Of a DNA stretch of 6,075 bases, positions 1 to 6,075 are shown in pieces. The notes beneath the pieces are model-generated. The model did no database searches. It was not told the DNA's origin and worked only from the letters and a program-made list of their open reading frames with translations. This DNA comes from an uncultured Actinomycetes bacterium (GTDB taxonomy: Bacteria; Actinomycetota; Acidimicrobiia; Acidimicrobiales; Acidimicrobilacustridaceae). The DNA lies in NCBI GenBank assembly GCA_945957335.1, contig CAMFLJ010000236.1, positions 1 through 6,075 of the forward strand, given 5' to 3'. The position numbers and the translations under genes were made by a program. The stretch's first letter is position 1, and each line of letters starts with the position of its first letter.

Positions 1-630
1 CTCTAGCAGCGCGTGAACCACGCCCATGACGGCCCGGTGGGTGCTGGTGCACGCGTATCTGACCGCCGGGCAGCCCATCGGGTGCTTCGATCGCCGGATC
101 GACGGATCGGGCTTGGCTCGGTACGGCTTCATGAACTGGGCGACGGGGATCCCGGTCAGATCGGCCCAGTAGGCATTGGCCGCATCCAGGTCCAGCCCCT
201 CGTGGAGGTAGAGGCGCAGCCGGAGCCGCTCCTCCTCCGGGACGAAGAAGTGACGGAGCCACGCGCAGAAGAAGGCGATCATCCGCGGATCGGAGTTGGC
301 GAAGGTGATCTCCCCGTCACGCTTCCCACCCTCGCCGGCGTACAGGGCGGCGCCGGCGACGAGGAACTCGCGCTCGCTCATCGCTCCGATGCGGCGACGG
401 CCCTCCTCGAGCAGCTCGCCGATCTCGGCCTGCTTGCGCCGCTGGAGGGTGCTGGGGCCCCGCTTGCGGGCACCCGAGCGGGCGACCGGTTCGAACTCGA
501 CGTCGCGCACCCACACCGACACCGAGCCCTTGCCCACACCCAGCTCGTCGGCGATCTGCCGCAGGGTCCACGACTGCGCCCGCAGCTCGCGGGCCCGCTC
601 CTGCTCGGCGACCTTCCCTCGGTACCCCAT
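1..630 (-). CDS. HTH protein with LAGLIDADG-like second domain (3' end cut off by window edge)
   Basis: The reading frame is open for 210 codons from ATG at 630-628 and runs off the left edge, so the C-terminus is missing. Residues 1-10 (MGYRGKVAEQ) resemble the start of a family of hypothetical proteins common in actinobacteria. Residues 21-43 form a resolvase-like helix-turn-helix (WTLRQIADELGVGKGSVSVW), so DNA binding is likely. A basic, helical stretch (about 50-85) follows. Residues 87-170 read as a hydrophobic helix with ALYAGEGGK (95-103), a strand with ITFANSDPRMI (108-118), and a later LHEGLDLDAANAYW (142-155). This pattern resembles a single LAGLIDADG-fold domain, with E100 near the usual acidic position; that assignment is by eye. 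An in-frame GTG two codons upstream (636-634) is an alternative start. No Shine-Dalgarno is visible, but a promoter-like element ends 7 bases before the ATG, which fits leaderless translation. It lies 57 bases downstream of the YtxH-like gene on the same strand. Nuclease activity is not shown; a transcription regulator is the main alternative. Confidence 0.8.
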   Translation of the reverse strand, partial: MGYRGKVAEQERARELRAQSWTLRQIADELGVGKGSVSVWVRDVEFEPVARSGARKRGPSTLQRRKQAEIGELLEEGRRRIGAMSEREFLVAGAALYAGEGGKRDGEITFANSDPRMIAFFCAWLRHFFVPEEERLRLRLYLHEGLDLDAANAYWADLTGIPVAQFMKPYRAKPDPSIRRSKHPMGCPAVRYACTSTHRAVMGVVHALLE

Positions 631-637
631 GGCCACG

Positions 638-660
638 AGTGTGGCGAGGGGGTGTGACAG
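638..660 (-). promoter_or_regulatory. Candidate PafBC/RecA-NDp-type DNA-damage promoter, leaderless
   Basis: Read on the minus strand, 660-638 contains C-TGTC-A-CAC, then exactly 8 bases, then CACACT. The published mycobacterial RecA-independent (PafBC) promoter consensus is tTGTCRgtg-N8-TAnnnT. The TGTC core, the purine, the 8-base spacing and the A and final T of the -10 all agree; the first T of the -10 is C. The last -10 base lies 7 bases before the ATG at 630, so transcription would begin at or next to the start codon. That explains the absence of a ribosome binding site. This is a by-eye match without a score. Confidence 0.5.
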
Positions 661-664
661 CGAT

Positions 665-679
665 CGGGGCGGGGCCCCG
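665..679 (-). terminator. Candidate hairpin terminator after the YtxH-like gene
   Basis: A perfect 6-bp stem (CGGGGC/GCCCCG) with a 3-base loop begins 8 bases past the stop codon of the YtxH-like gene. There is no T-tract, which is common for actinobacterial terminators but weakens the call. It lies just upstream of the promoter-like element of the next gene, as expected if the HTH gene is transcribed separately. In DNA this GC-rich, a short stem of this kind can arise by chance. Confidence 0.3.
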
Positions 680-687
680 GAGCAGGA

Positions 688-1017
688 TCAGCCGGCGGGG
701 GCCTCGCCGCGCAGGTCGAGCTCGATCTCCGCCGCGGTGGGCGAGAAGTCGGGGTTGAACTCGAGGCCCGGCTCGTAGGTGGGCTCGGGCTCGTCGGGCA
801 CGACCCGGGCGACGACCTGCCCGGCCTTGGCCTTGGCCACCTCGCTCGCCGTCGATGCGGCGCCGAGCAGCTGGTCACGCGCCCGCTGGTAGGCGGGGCG
901 CCGGCGGACCCGGGCGAGCACGGCGTCGATCTGCTCGAAGCGCTCTCGTCCGGCCTTGGCGCCGTAGTAGTAGCCCAGCGCGCCGCCGATGATCAGTCCG
1001 GTCCGGAACTTGCCCAT
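688..1017 (-). CDS. YtxH-like small membrane-associated protein
   Basis: This 109-residue protein begins with a short hydrophobic, glycine-rich segment (residues 6-20, GLIIGGALGYYYGA) followed directly by KAGRERFEQI (21-30). That arrangement is the hallmark of YtxH-type proteins of Gram-positive bacteria. The middle (31-73) is a basic amphipathic helical region, and the tail (74-109) is acidic and Pro-rich. It is probably anchored to the inner face of the membrane by the N-terminal segment. The family has no firm biochemical role; YtxH of Bacillus is a general-stress protein. The start is well constrained, because an in-frame TAG lies three codons upstream of the ATG. The gene lies 55 bases after rpoD on the same strand, and a hairpin between them may separate the transcripts. 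No good Shine-Dalgarno is present. Confidence 0.8.
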   Translation of the reverse strand: MGKFRTGLIIGGALGYYYGAKAGRERFEQIDAVLARVRRRPAYQRARDQLLGAASTASEVAKAKAGQVVARVVPDEPEPTYEPGLEFNPDFSPTAAEIELDLRGEAPAG

Positions 1018-1023
1018 CCCGAT

Positions 1024-1029
1024 GGTCTA
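1024..1029 (-). promoter_or_regulatory. Possible -10 element for leaderless YtxH-like gene
   Basis: Read on the minus strand the hexamer is TAGACC, ending 6 bases before the ATG at 1017. This is the spacing expected if transcription starts at the start codon. It matches TAnnnT at the first two positions but lacks the final T. No convincing -35 is visible at the usual distance. Confidence 0.25.
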
Positions 1030-1049
1030 CCCGCCCGCGGCCCCGGATG

Positions 1050-1068
1050 TGCCCGCGCCCGGCGGGCA
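1050..1068 (-). terminator. Candidate hairpin terminator after rpoD
   Basis: A perfect 7-bp stem with a 5-base loop (TGCCCGC-CGGGC-GCGGGCA on the minus strand) begins 4 bases past the rpoD stop codon. No T-tract follows. The position right after the last gene of the dnaG-rpoD pair makes a terminator or transcript-stabilising hairpin plausible. Confidence 0.45.
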
Positions 1069-1072
1069 GGGG

Positions 1073-2397
<1,325 letters not shown>

Positions 2398-2401
<4 letters not shown>

Positions 2402-4278
2402 GCTTCCTCCTCCGGACGTCCGGTCAGCCACCCTAGCAACTGCCCGAGTGACTCCTCGTTGGTGTCGGGCTCGCGGAGCTCCATGATCCGCAGGTTCAAC
2501 CAGGCGATGGCCTCGCCCACCGCGAAGGGGTCGTCGGCCACGCGAGCTTCTGCCTTGAGGCCGGCCATGGCGGAGGTGGCGGCTTCGTCCACGAGGCGGG
2601 TGAGCACGTCGTGGGCGTCGGCCTCGGTCTCCTCGACCGCGAGGCGCTGCAGCAGGTCGGCGGCCTCGGGGTCGTCGGCGCCGGCCATGGCGACGGCGTC
2701 GGCCACCGAGGAGGTGGCGACGAGGGCCCGGTAGGCGGCGAGCGACGCCGGGTCGCGGAACAGCGCCTCGTCGAGCCACGGGTCGATCTCGTCGCGGCGC
2801 CACACGTAGAGGCGTAGGGCCTCGGTCTCGGCGGTGTCGCGGGCGGGGCGGCGCGAGCGCGGCCGGTCGGGGCGCACGAGGGTGCCCCGGGGCGGCGGCT
2901 GGTCGTCGTCGTACCACTCGTCGGACGGCGGCGGCTCGTCGTTGGTGGGGCCGTTGCGGCGGGCGGCGAGCTTGGCCTTCCCACCCTTGGCGCCCGGCAC
3001 GACCGGCGCGGTGAACCGGCGCCCGCGCAGCTGGTCGGGGTCGATGCGGCAGTGCGCGGCGACCTCCAGGAGGTACTGGTCCTGCACGAGGTCGGACGGG
3101 TGCTCCTGCACCACGGCCATGGCCGACTCGGCGGCTCGCACCCGCTGCTCGGGCGTGTCGAGCGGCGCGGCGGCGAGCACGCGGTCGAGGCGGAACTTGA
3201 GGAAGGGCTTGGCCTCGGCCACGGCGGTGGCGAGCGCTCCCGGGTCGGTCTGGGCCAGCTCGGCCGGGTCGACGCCGCCGGGGAAGGCGGCGACGGCCAC
3301 GTCGAGGTCGTACTGGCGCTCCCAGGCGTAGACGCGCTCGGCGGCGTTCTGACCGGCCGCGTCGGCGTCGAAGGCCAGCACCACCCGGCGGGCGAAGCTG
3401 CGCAGCACCTTGACGTGCTCCTCGGTGAGGGCGGTGCCACAGGTGGCGACGGCCCGGGGCACCCCGGCCTTGGCGAAGCCGATGACGTCGGTGTAGCCCT
3501 CGCAGACGATGGCCTCGTCGGCGCGCACGATGTCGGCCTTCGACCAGTTGAGCCCGTAGAGCAGGCGGCTCTTGTTGTAGATCGCGGAGTCGACCGAGTT
3601 CTTGTACTTGGCGCCGTCGTTGCCCGGCATGATGCGCCCGCCGAAGCCCACCGGGTCGCCGCTGACGTCGAAGATCGGGAACAGCACCCGGCCCCGGAAC
3701 GCGTCGGTGGGCCGGCCGCGGCTGTTCATGAAGCCCAGGCCGGCCTCGACGAACACGTCGTTGGGCACCTTGAGGGCCCGGGCCAGCTCGTCCCAGCCCT
3801 CGGGGGCCCAGCCCACCTTGTAGGCCCGCACGTCGTCGCCGGTCAGCCCACGCGAGCGCAGGTAGCCACGGGCCGGGGCCGCGTCCTTCGCCGAGAGCAG
3901 GCGCTCGTGGTACCACTCGACGGCCTTGCCGACGGCGTCGAGGAGCTTGGCCCGCTTCTTTCGGCCCTCGTTCTGGTTCTCGTCGTCGTAGCGGAGGGTG
4001 ATGCCGGCCGTGGCCGCCAGCTTCTCGACGGCGCCGACGAAGTCGAGGTGCTCGATCTCGCGCACGAAGGTGATGACGTCGCCCTTCGCGCCGCACCCGA
4101 AGCAGTAGTAGAGCTTCTCCTCGGCGTTGACCGAGAACGAGCCCGACTTCTCGCTGTGGAACGGGCACAGGCCCGTCCAGCGACGGCCGACGCGCTTGAG
4201 GGCGACGTGCTCGCTGATGACCGCCACGATGTCGGTGGCGGCACGAACGCTCGCGATGTCGTCGTCCTGGATGCCCAC
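2398..4278 (-). CDS. dnaG: DNA primase DnaG
   Basis: This 626-residue bacterial primase synthesises the RNA primers for lagging-strand replication, working with the replicative helicase DnaB. The N-terminal CHC2 zinc-binding domain carries the four ligands C38, H41 (LCPFH), C59 and C62 (YYCFGCG). The RNA-polymerase core follows, with FRGRVLFPIFD (194-204) and an NSVDSAIYNKSRLLYGL block (227-243). The TOPRIM motifs are intact: E260 in VCEGYTDV, CGT at 280-282, and D304/D306 in FDADAAG, the metal-binding acidic residues. A charged, Pro-rich linker (about 424-480) leads to a helical C-terminal region (481-626) in the position of the helicase-interaction domain. Length is normal for the family. 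The GTG start at 4278-4276 follows GGAGG by 6 bases and gives the expected N-terminus (GIQDDDIASVRAATDIVAVI). The frame stays open far upstream, but only as antisense of the DUF6777 gene. It is the first gene of a dnaG-rpoD pair overlapping by GTGA. Confidence 0.97.
2406..2413 (-). promoter_or_regulatory. Ribosome binding site of rpoD, inside the end of dnaG
   Basis: The minus strand reads GGAGGAGG here, with the first GGAGG 7 bases from the GTG start. These bases also encode the Glu-rich C-terminus (PEEEA) of DnaG, so the site is built into dnaG codons. It fixes the rpoD start at 2401. Confidence 0.8.
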
Positions 4279-4284
4279 GTACGC

Positions 4285-4289
4285 CCTCC
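4285..4289 (-). promoter_or_regulatory. Ribosome binding site of dnaG
   Basis: The minus strand reads GGAGG, 6 bases before the GTG at 4278. It selects this GTG over any upstream start in the long open frame. Confidence 0.75.
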
Positions 4290-4290
4290 G

Positions 4291-4381
4291 GGGCCGGACG
4301 GTAGCAGCGGCCCCGGACAGTCCGACCGGCCGGAGGACCCCGATGGCGCTCCCGGGCGACACCGATGGTGACGTCCGGCCC
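4291..4381. repeat. Inverted repeats in the dnaG/DUF6777 divergent region
   Basis: A perfect 10-bp arm GGGCCGGACG (4291-4300) is repeated in inverse orientation as CGTCCGGCCC (4372-4381). Between the arms lies an 11-base palindrome, CGGAC-A-GTCCG (4314-4324), which would overlap the spacer/-35 part of the candidate dnaG promoter. All three share a GGAC/GTCC core. This could be operator sites for a regulator of one or both divergent genes, or chance in GC-rich DNA. Confidence 0.35.
4298..4303 (-). promoter_or_regulatory. Candidate -10 element of the dnaG-rpoD operon
   Basis: The minus strand reads TACCGT, matching the TAnnnT core of actinobacterial housekeeping promoters. Transcription would start near 4291 and leave a leader of about 13 bases that holds the ribosome binding site. 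The -35 region at the usual spacing (about 4320-4326, GTCGGA/TCGGAC) is poor, so this is tentative. Confidence 0.35.
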
Positions 4382-4416
4382 TCGCCCCTGCTGCCTGCCG
4401 GGCGGACGATCGAGGT

Positions 4417-4432
4417 GCCGGGAGCCCCCGGC
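4417..4432 (+). other. Stem-loop in the leader of the DUF6777 gene
   Basis: A perfect 6-bp stem GCCGGG/CCCGGC with an AGCC tetraloop ends 11 bases before the ribosome binding site. If transcribed, it would sit just upstream of the translation start. The role is unknown and it may be incidental. Confidence 0.25.
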
Positions 4433-4443
4433 CGCGCCTGCCC

Positions 4444-4450
4444 AGGGAGG
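4444..4450 (+). promoter_or_regulatory. Ribosome binding site of the DUF6777 gene
   Basis: AGGGAGG lies 5 bases before the ATG at 4456, a strong Shine-Dalgarno that supports this start. Confidence 0.7.
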
Positions 4451-4455
4451 CGACG

Positions 4456-5748
4456 ATGAGCGACTTCCCGGTCCCACCACCACAGGGTCCCCCTCCCCCT
4501 CCGCTGCCCCCGTCGGGGCAGCCGCCGAGCTACCCGCCGCCCGGTGCGCCGGCACCTCCGACGGGGTACCAGCCTCCGGCGCCGCCCCCGTACCCGCCGG
4601 CTGCCGCGCCCGTGCCCCCGGGGCCACCCCCGTCGGGCCGGGGCCGCGGTGGGCTGATCGCCGTGATCGCCGTGCTGGCGGTGCTGCTCCTCGTCGCCGC
4701 CACCGTGGCCGTGGTGGCCGTCGTGCGCGACGACGGCTCGTCGACCGCCTCCACCCAGAAGGAGGGTGAGGTCTTCCTCGAGGCCGCCGCCGACGACGGG
4801 CCCGACGTGTTCACCACCGCGGCGAAGACGACCCCACCGAGCATCGCACCGGTCGCCACCCCGACGACGGCCCAGGCCGGCGCCACGGGCGCGGTGAGCG
4901 GCGGGCAGCCCGGCCTGTACGGCGGCACGAACAAGGCCGGCACCTGCGACGCCGGCGCCATCGCCACCTACCTCGCGGCCAACCCCGCGAAGGCCAAGGC
5001 CTGGGTGGACGCCCTGAACGCCGACCCGACGCTCTCGTGGAGCGGCGGCTCGCAGGTCACGACCGCGCAGGTCGGCCAGTACCTCGCCGAGCTCACGCCG
5101 GTCGTGCTCCTGCGCGACACGAGGGTCACCAACCACGGGTTCAGCAACGGCAGGGCCACCCCCCGGCAGGCCGTGCTCCAGTCCGGCACCGCCGTGCTGG
5201 TCGACCGGTACGGGACGCCCCGGGTGAAGTGCGCGTGCGGGAACCCGCTGACGAAGCCGGTCGAGCAGACCACCAAGGTGACCTACACGGGCACGCAGTG
5301 GCCCGGGTTCGACCCGGCGACGATCGTCGTCGTCCAGCCCTCGACGGTCGTCGTCGAGACGTTCGTCATCGTGAACGTGCAGACCGGCGCCGTCATCGAG
5401 CGGCCTCCGGGATCCGACGGCAGCGACGACGTGGCGTCGACCACCACCACGGTGGCGCCGACGACGACCACGCTCCCACCCCTCGATCCCGCCGACTTCT
5501 GCTCGGCGATCATCCGCTACGACACCACGGTCTCGGTCGACACCCCCGAGGAGGCGATCCCGTACTTCGCCGACCTGGCCGCCCGCGCCCCGGTGGAGCT
5601 GCGGGCCGACATGGCGCTCCTGCTCTCGACGCTGCAGGAGATCTCGGCCACCGGCGCCGACAACACCGAGTCCCCCGCGGTGCTGGCCGCGGTGGCCCAC
5701 GTCGAGCAGTGGGTGCTCGCCAACTGCGCCTACGACCTGAACGGCTGA
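4456..5748 (+). CDS. Pro-rich single-pass membrane protein with DUF6777 domain and Cys-bounded C-terminal module
   Basis: This 430-residue protein has no known function. Residues 1-60 are a very Pro-rich, low-complexity tail, predicted cytoplasmic. Residues 67-90 are one transmembrane helix, preceded by GRGRGG, which fits an inside-positive N-terminus and an extracytoplasmic remainder. Residues 102-265 match my recollection of DUF6777, an uncharacterised domain best known in streptomycetes: GEVFLEAA (104-111), GLYGGT (153-158), C164, ELTPVVLLRDTRVTNHGF (212-229), QAVLQSGTAVLVD (238-250) and VKCACGNPL (257-265). A beta-rich segment (270-315) follows, then a Thr/Pro linker (329-343). The last 85 residues are a helical module beginning with FCSAI (C349) and ending with LANC (C424), possibly joined by a disulfide. 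This module looks like small domains on secreted acidimicrobial proteins; that link is inference. It is transcribed away from dnaG and toward ppdK. The DUF6777 name rests on recognition rather than a profile search. Confidence 0.85.
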   Translation: MSDFPVPPPQGPPPPPLPPSGQPPSYPPPGAPAPPTGYQPPAPPPYPPAAAPVPPGPPPSGRGRGGLIAVIAVLAVLLLVAATVAVVAVVRDDGSSTASTQKEGEVFLEAAADDGPDVFTTAAKTTPPSIAPVATPTTAQAGATGAVSGGQPGLYGGTNKAGTCDAGAIATYLAANPAKAKAWVDALNADPTLSWSGGSQVTTAQVGQYLAELTPVVLLRDTRVTNHGFSNGRATPRQAVLQSGTAVLVDRYGTPRVKCACGNPLTKPVEQTTKVTYTGTQWPGFDPATIVVVQPSTVVVETFVIVNVQTGAVIERPPGSDGSDDVASTTTTVAPTTTTLPPLDPADFCSAIIRYDTTVSVDTPEEAIPYFADLAARAPVELRADMALLLSTLQEISATGADNTESPAVLAAVAHVEQWVLANCAYDLNG

Positions 5749-5764
5749 CCCGGTCGGGCGGGTC
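5747..5764 (+). terminator. Candidate hairpin terminator at the convergent junction
   Basis: GACCCG-GTCGGG-CGGGTC forms a perfect 6-bp stem with a 6-base loop. It begins inside the TGA stop of the DUF6777 gene and lies in the 33-base gap before the ppdK stop. Being symmetric, it could act on both converging transcripts. It has no T-tract on either strand. Confidence 0.4.
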
Positions 5765-5781
5765 GCCGGCGTCGACGTCGA

Positions 5782-6075
5782 TCAGGCGTCGGCGCCGGGG
5801 CCGCTCGACTGGCCGAGCACGGCGTGCGCCGCGGCCAGGCGGGCGACGGGCACGCGGAACGGGGAGCAGCTGACGTAGTCGACCCCGACCGACGAGAAGA
5901 ACGCGATCGACGCCGGGTCGCCGCCGTGCTCGCCGCACACCCCGAGCTTGAGGCCGGGCTTGGTGGCCCGGCCGCGCTGGGCCGCCATCCGGACGAGCTC
6001 ACCGACGCCGCTCTGGTCGATCGACTCGAACGGGTCGACCGAGAGCAGCCCCATCTGGAGGTAGCGGTCGAGGAT
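5782..6075 (-). CDS. ppdK: Pyruvate, phosphate dikinase, C-terminal end (5' part outside window)
   Basis: The last 97 codons are present; the gene enters from the right edge with no start in the window. The sequence matches the end of the PEP/pyruvate-binding barrel of PPDK: GLLSVDPFESIDQSGVGELV, then LKLGVCGEHGGDP with the catalytic Cys of the CGEHGGDP motif, then GVDYVSCSPFRVPVARLAAA. PPDK interconverts pyruvate, ATP and phosphate with phosphoenolpyruvate, AMP and pyrophosphate in the cytoplasm. The VSCSPFRVP ending is characteristic of PPDK rather than PEP synthase or PTS enzyme I, which share the fold. A Met inside the fragment (6054) is not a start, because homologous sequence continues upstream of it (ILDRYLQ). 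Its stop is 33 bases from the convergent DUF6777 gene. Confidence 0.95.
   Translation of the reverse strand: MLDRYLQMGLLSVDPFESIDQSGVGELVRMAAQRGRATKPGLKLGVCGEHGGDPASIAFFSSVGVDYVSCSPFRVPVARLAAAHAVLGQSSGPGADA

Larger units (their letters stand above)
4279..4455. other. 177-base divergent intergenic region
   Basis: This region separates the start codons of dnaG (minus) and the DUF6777 gene (plus), so it should hold both promoters. The candidate dnaG -10 and the inverted repeats are listed separately. No convincing -10/-35 pair is visible for the plus-strand gene; GACGAT at 4405-4410 is the nearest thing to a -10. No RNA gene or small ORF with a ribosome binding site is apparent. Confidence 0.7.

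Noticed and set aside
13..657. Plus-strand open frame of 214 codons at the left edge
   Set aside because: The minus-strand frame carries a clear helix-turn-helix and a recognised N-terminus. The plus-strand translation shows nothing recognisable.
3052..4371. Plus-strand open frame of 439 codons antisense to dnaG
   Set aside because: It is a shadow of dnaG with His/Val/Gly-rich low-complexity translation and no domain.
2402..4627. Upstream extension of the rpoD frame through all of dnaG
   Set aside because: The translation is Arg/Gly/Pro-rich out-of-frame dnaG. The GTG at 2401 with a strong ribosome binding site gives the full sigma factor.
5430..5480. Repeated ACC/ACG triplets, considered as a tandem DNA repeat
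   Set aside because: They encode the Thr/Pro linker of the DUF6777 protein, and the codons vary. This is low-complexity coding sequence, not a separate element.
4279..5700. Upstream extension of the dnaG frame, antisense to the DUF6777 gene
   Set aside because: The frame is open only because stop codons are rare in GC-rich DNA. Primase homology begins just after the GTG at 4278, and the plus-strand gene has clear domains and a ribosome binding site.
5037..5873. Plus-strand frame overlapping the DUF6777 gene and the end of ppdK
   Set aside because: It is an Arg/Gly/His-rich shadow crossing two well-supported genes in other frames.

Overview
This is a very GC-rich, gene-dense chromosomal window with strongly GC-biased third codon positions, and it comes from an actinobacterium. 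Four features point there: a DUF6777-type membrane protein, an HTH protein with the actinobacterial MGYRGKVAEQ-type N-terminus, a short YtxH-like protein, and a HrdB/SigA-like primary sigma factor. The Thr/Pro linker (TTTTVAPTTTT) and the Cys-bounded C-terminal module of the DUF6777 protein look like secreted proteins of the class Acidimicrobiia. That class assignment is inference and would need rRNA or marker-gene placement.

Layout, left to right. Positions 1-630 (minus) hold the 5' 210 codons of an HTH protein that runs off the left edge; its second domain resembles a LAGLIDADG fold. Positions 688-1017 (minus) hold a 109-residue YtxH-like membrane-associated protein. Positions 1073-2401 (minus) encode the primary sigma factor (rpoD/sigA), and 2398-4278 (minus) encode DNA primase (dnaG). 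The two overlap by 4 bases (GTGA). A 177-base divergent intergenic region follows, with inverted repeats and a candidate dnaG promoter. Positions 4456-5748 (plus) encode a Pro-rich, single-pass DUF6777 protein with an extra C-terminal domain. Positions 5782-6075 (minus) are the last 97 codons of pyruvate, phosphate dikinase (ppdK), convergent with the DUF6777 gene. No stretch over 300 bases lacks a gene.

The core is a replication/transcription module. DnaG makes lagging-strand primers, and RpoD directs housekeeping transcription and is translationally coupled to dnaG. Pairing primase with the primary sigma factor recalls the macromolecular synthesis operons of E. coli and Bacillus. The DUF6777 gene lies on the opposite strand between ppdK and dnaG and has no obvious link to either. 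Candidate hairpins with no T-tract follow rpoD, the YtxH gene and the DUF6777 gene.

Most of the window is ordinary housekeeping DNA. The points most worth a second look are a good match to the PafBC (RecA-independent DNA-damage) promoter placed for leaderless expression of the HTH gene, the possible LAGLIDADG-like domain of that protein, the dnaG-rpoD start-stop overlap, and the uncharacterised DUF6777 fusion protein with its repeat-bearing upstream region. I do not see a clearly new multi-gene system.
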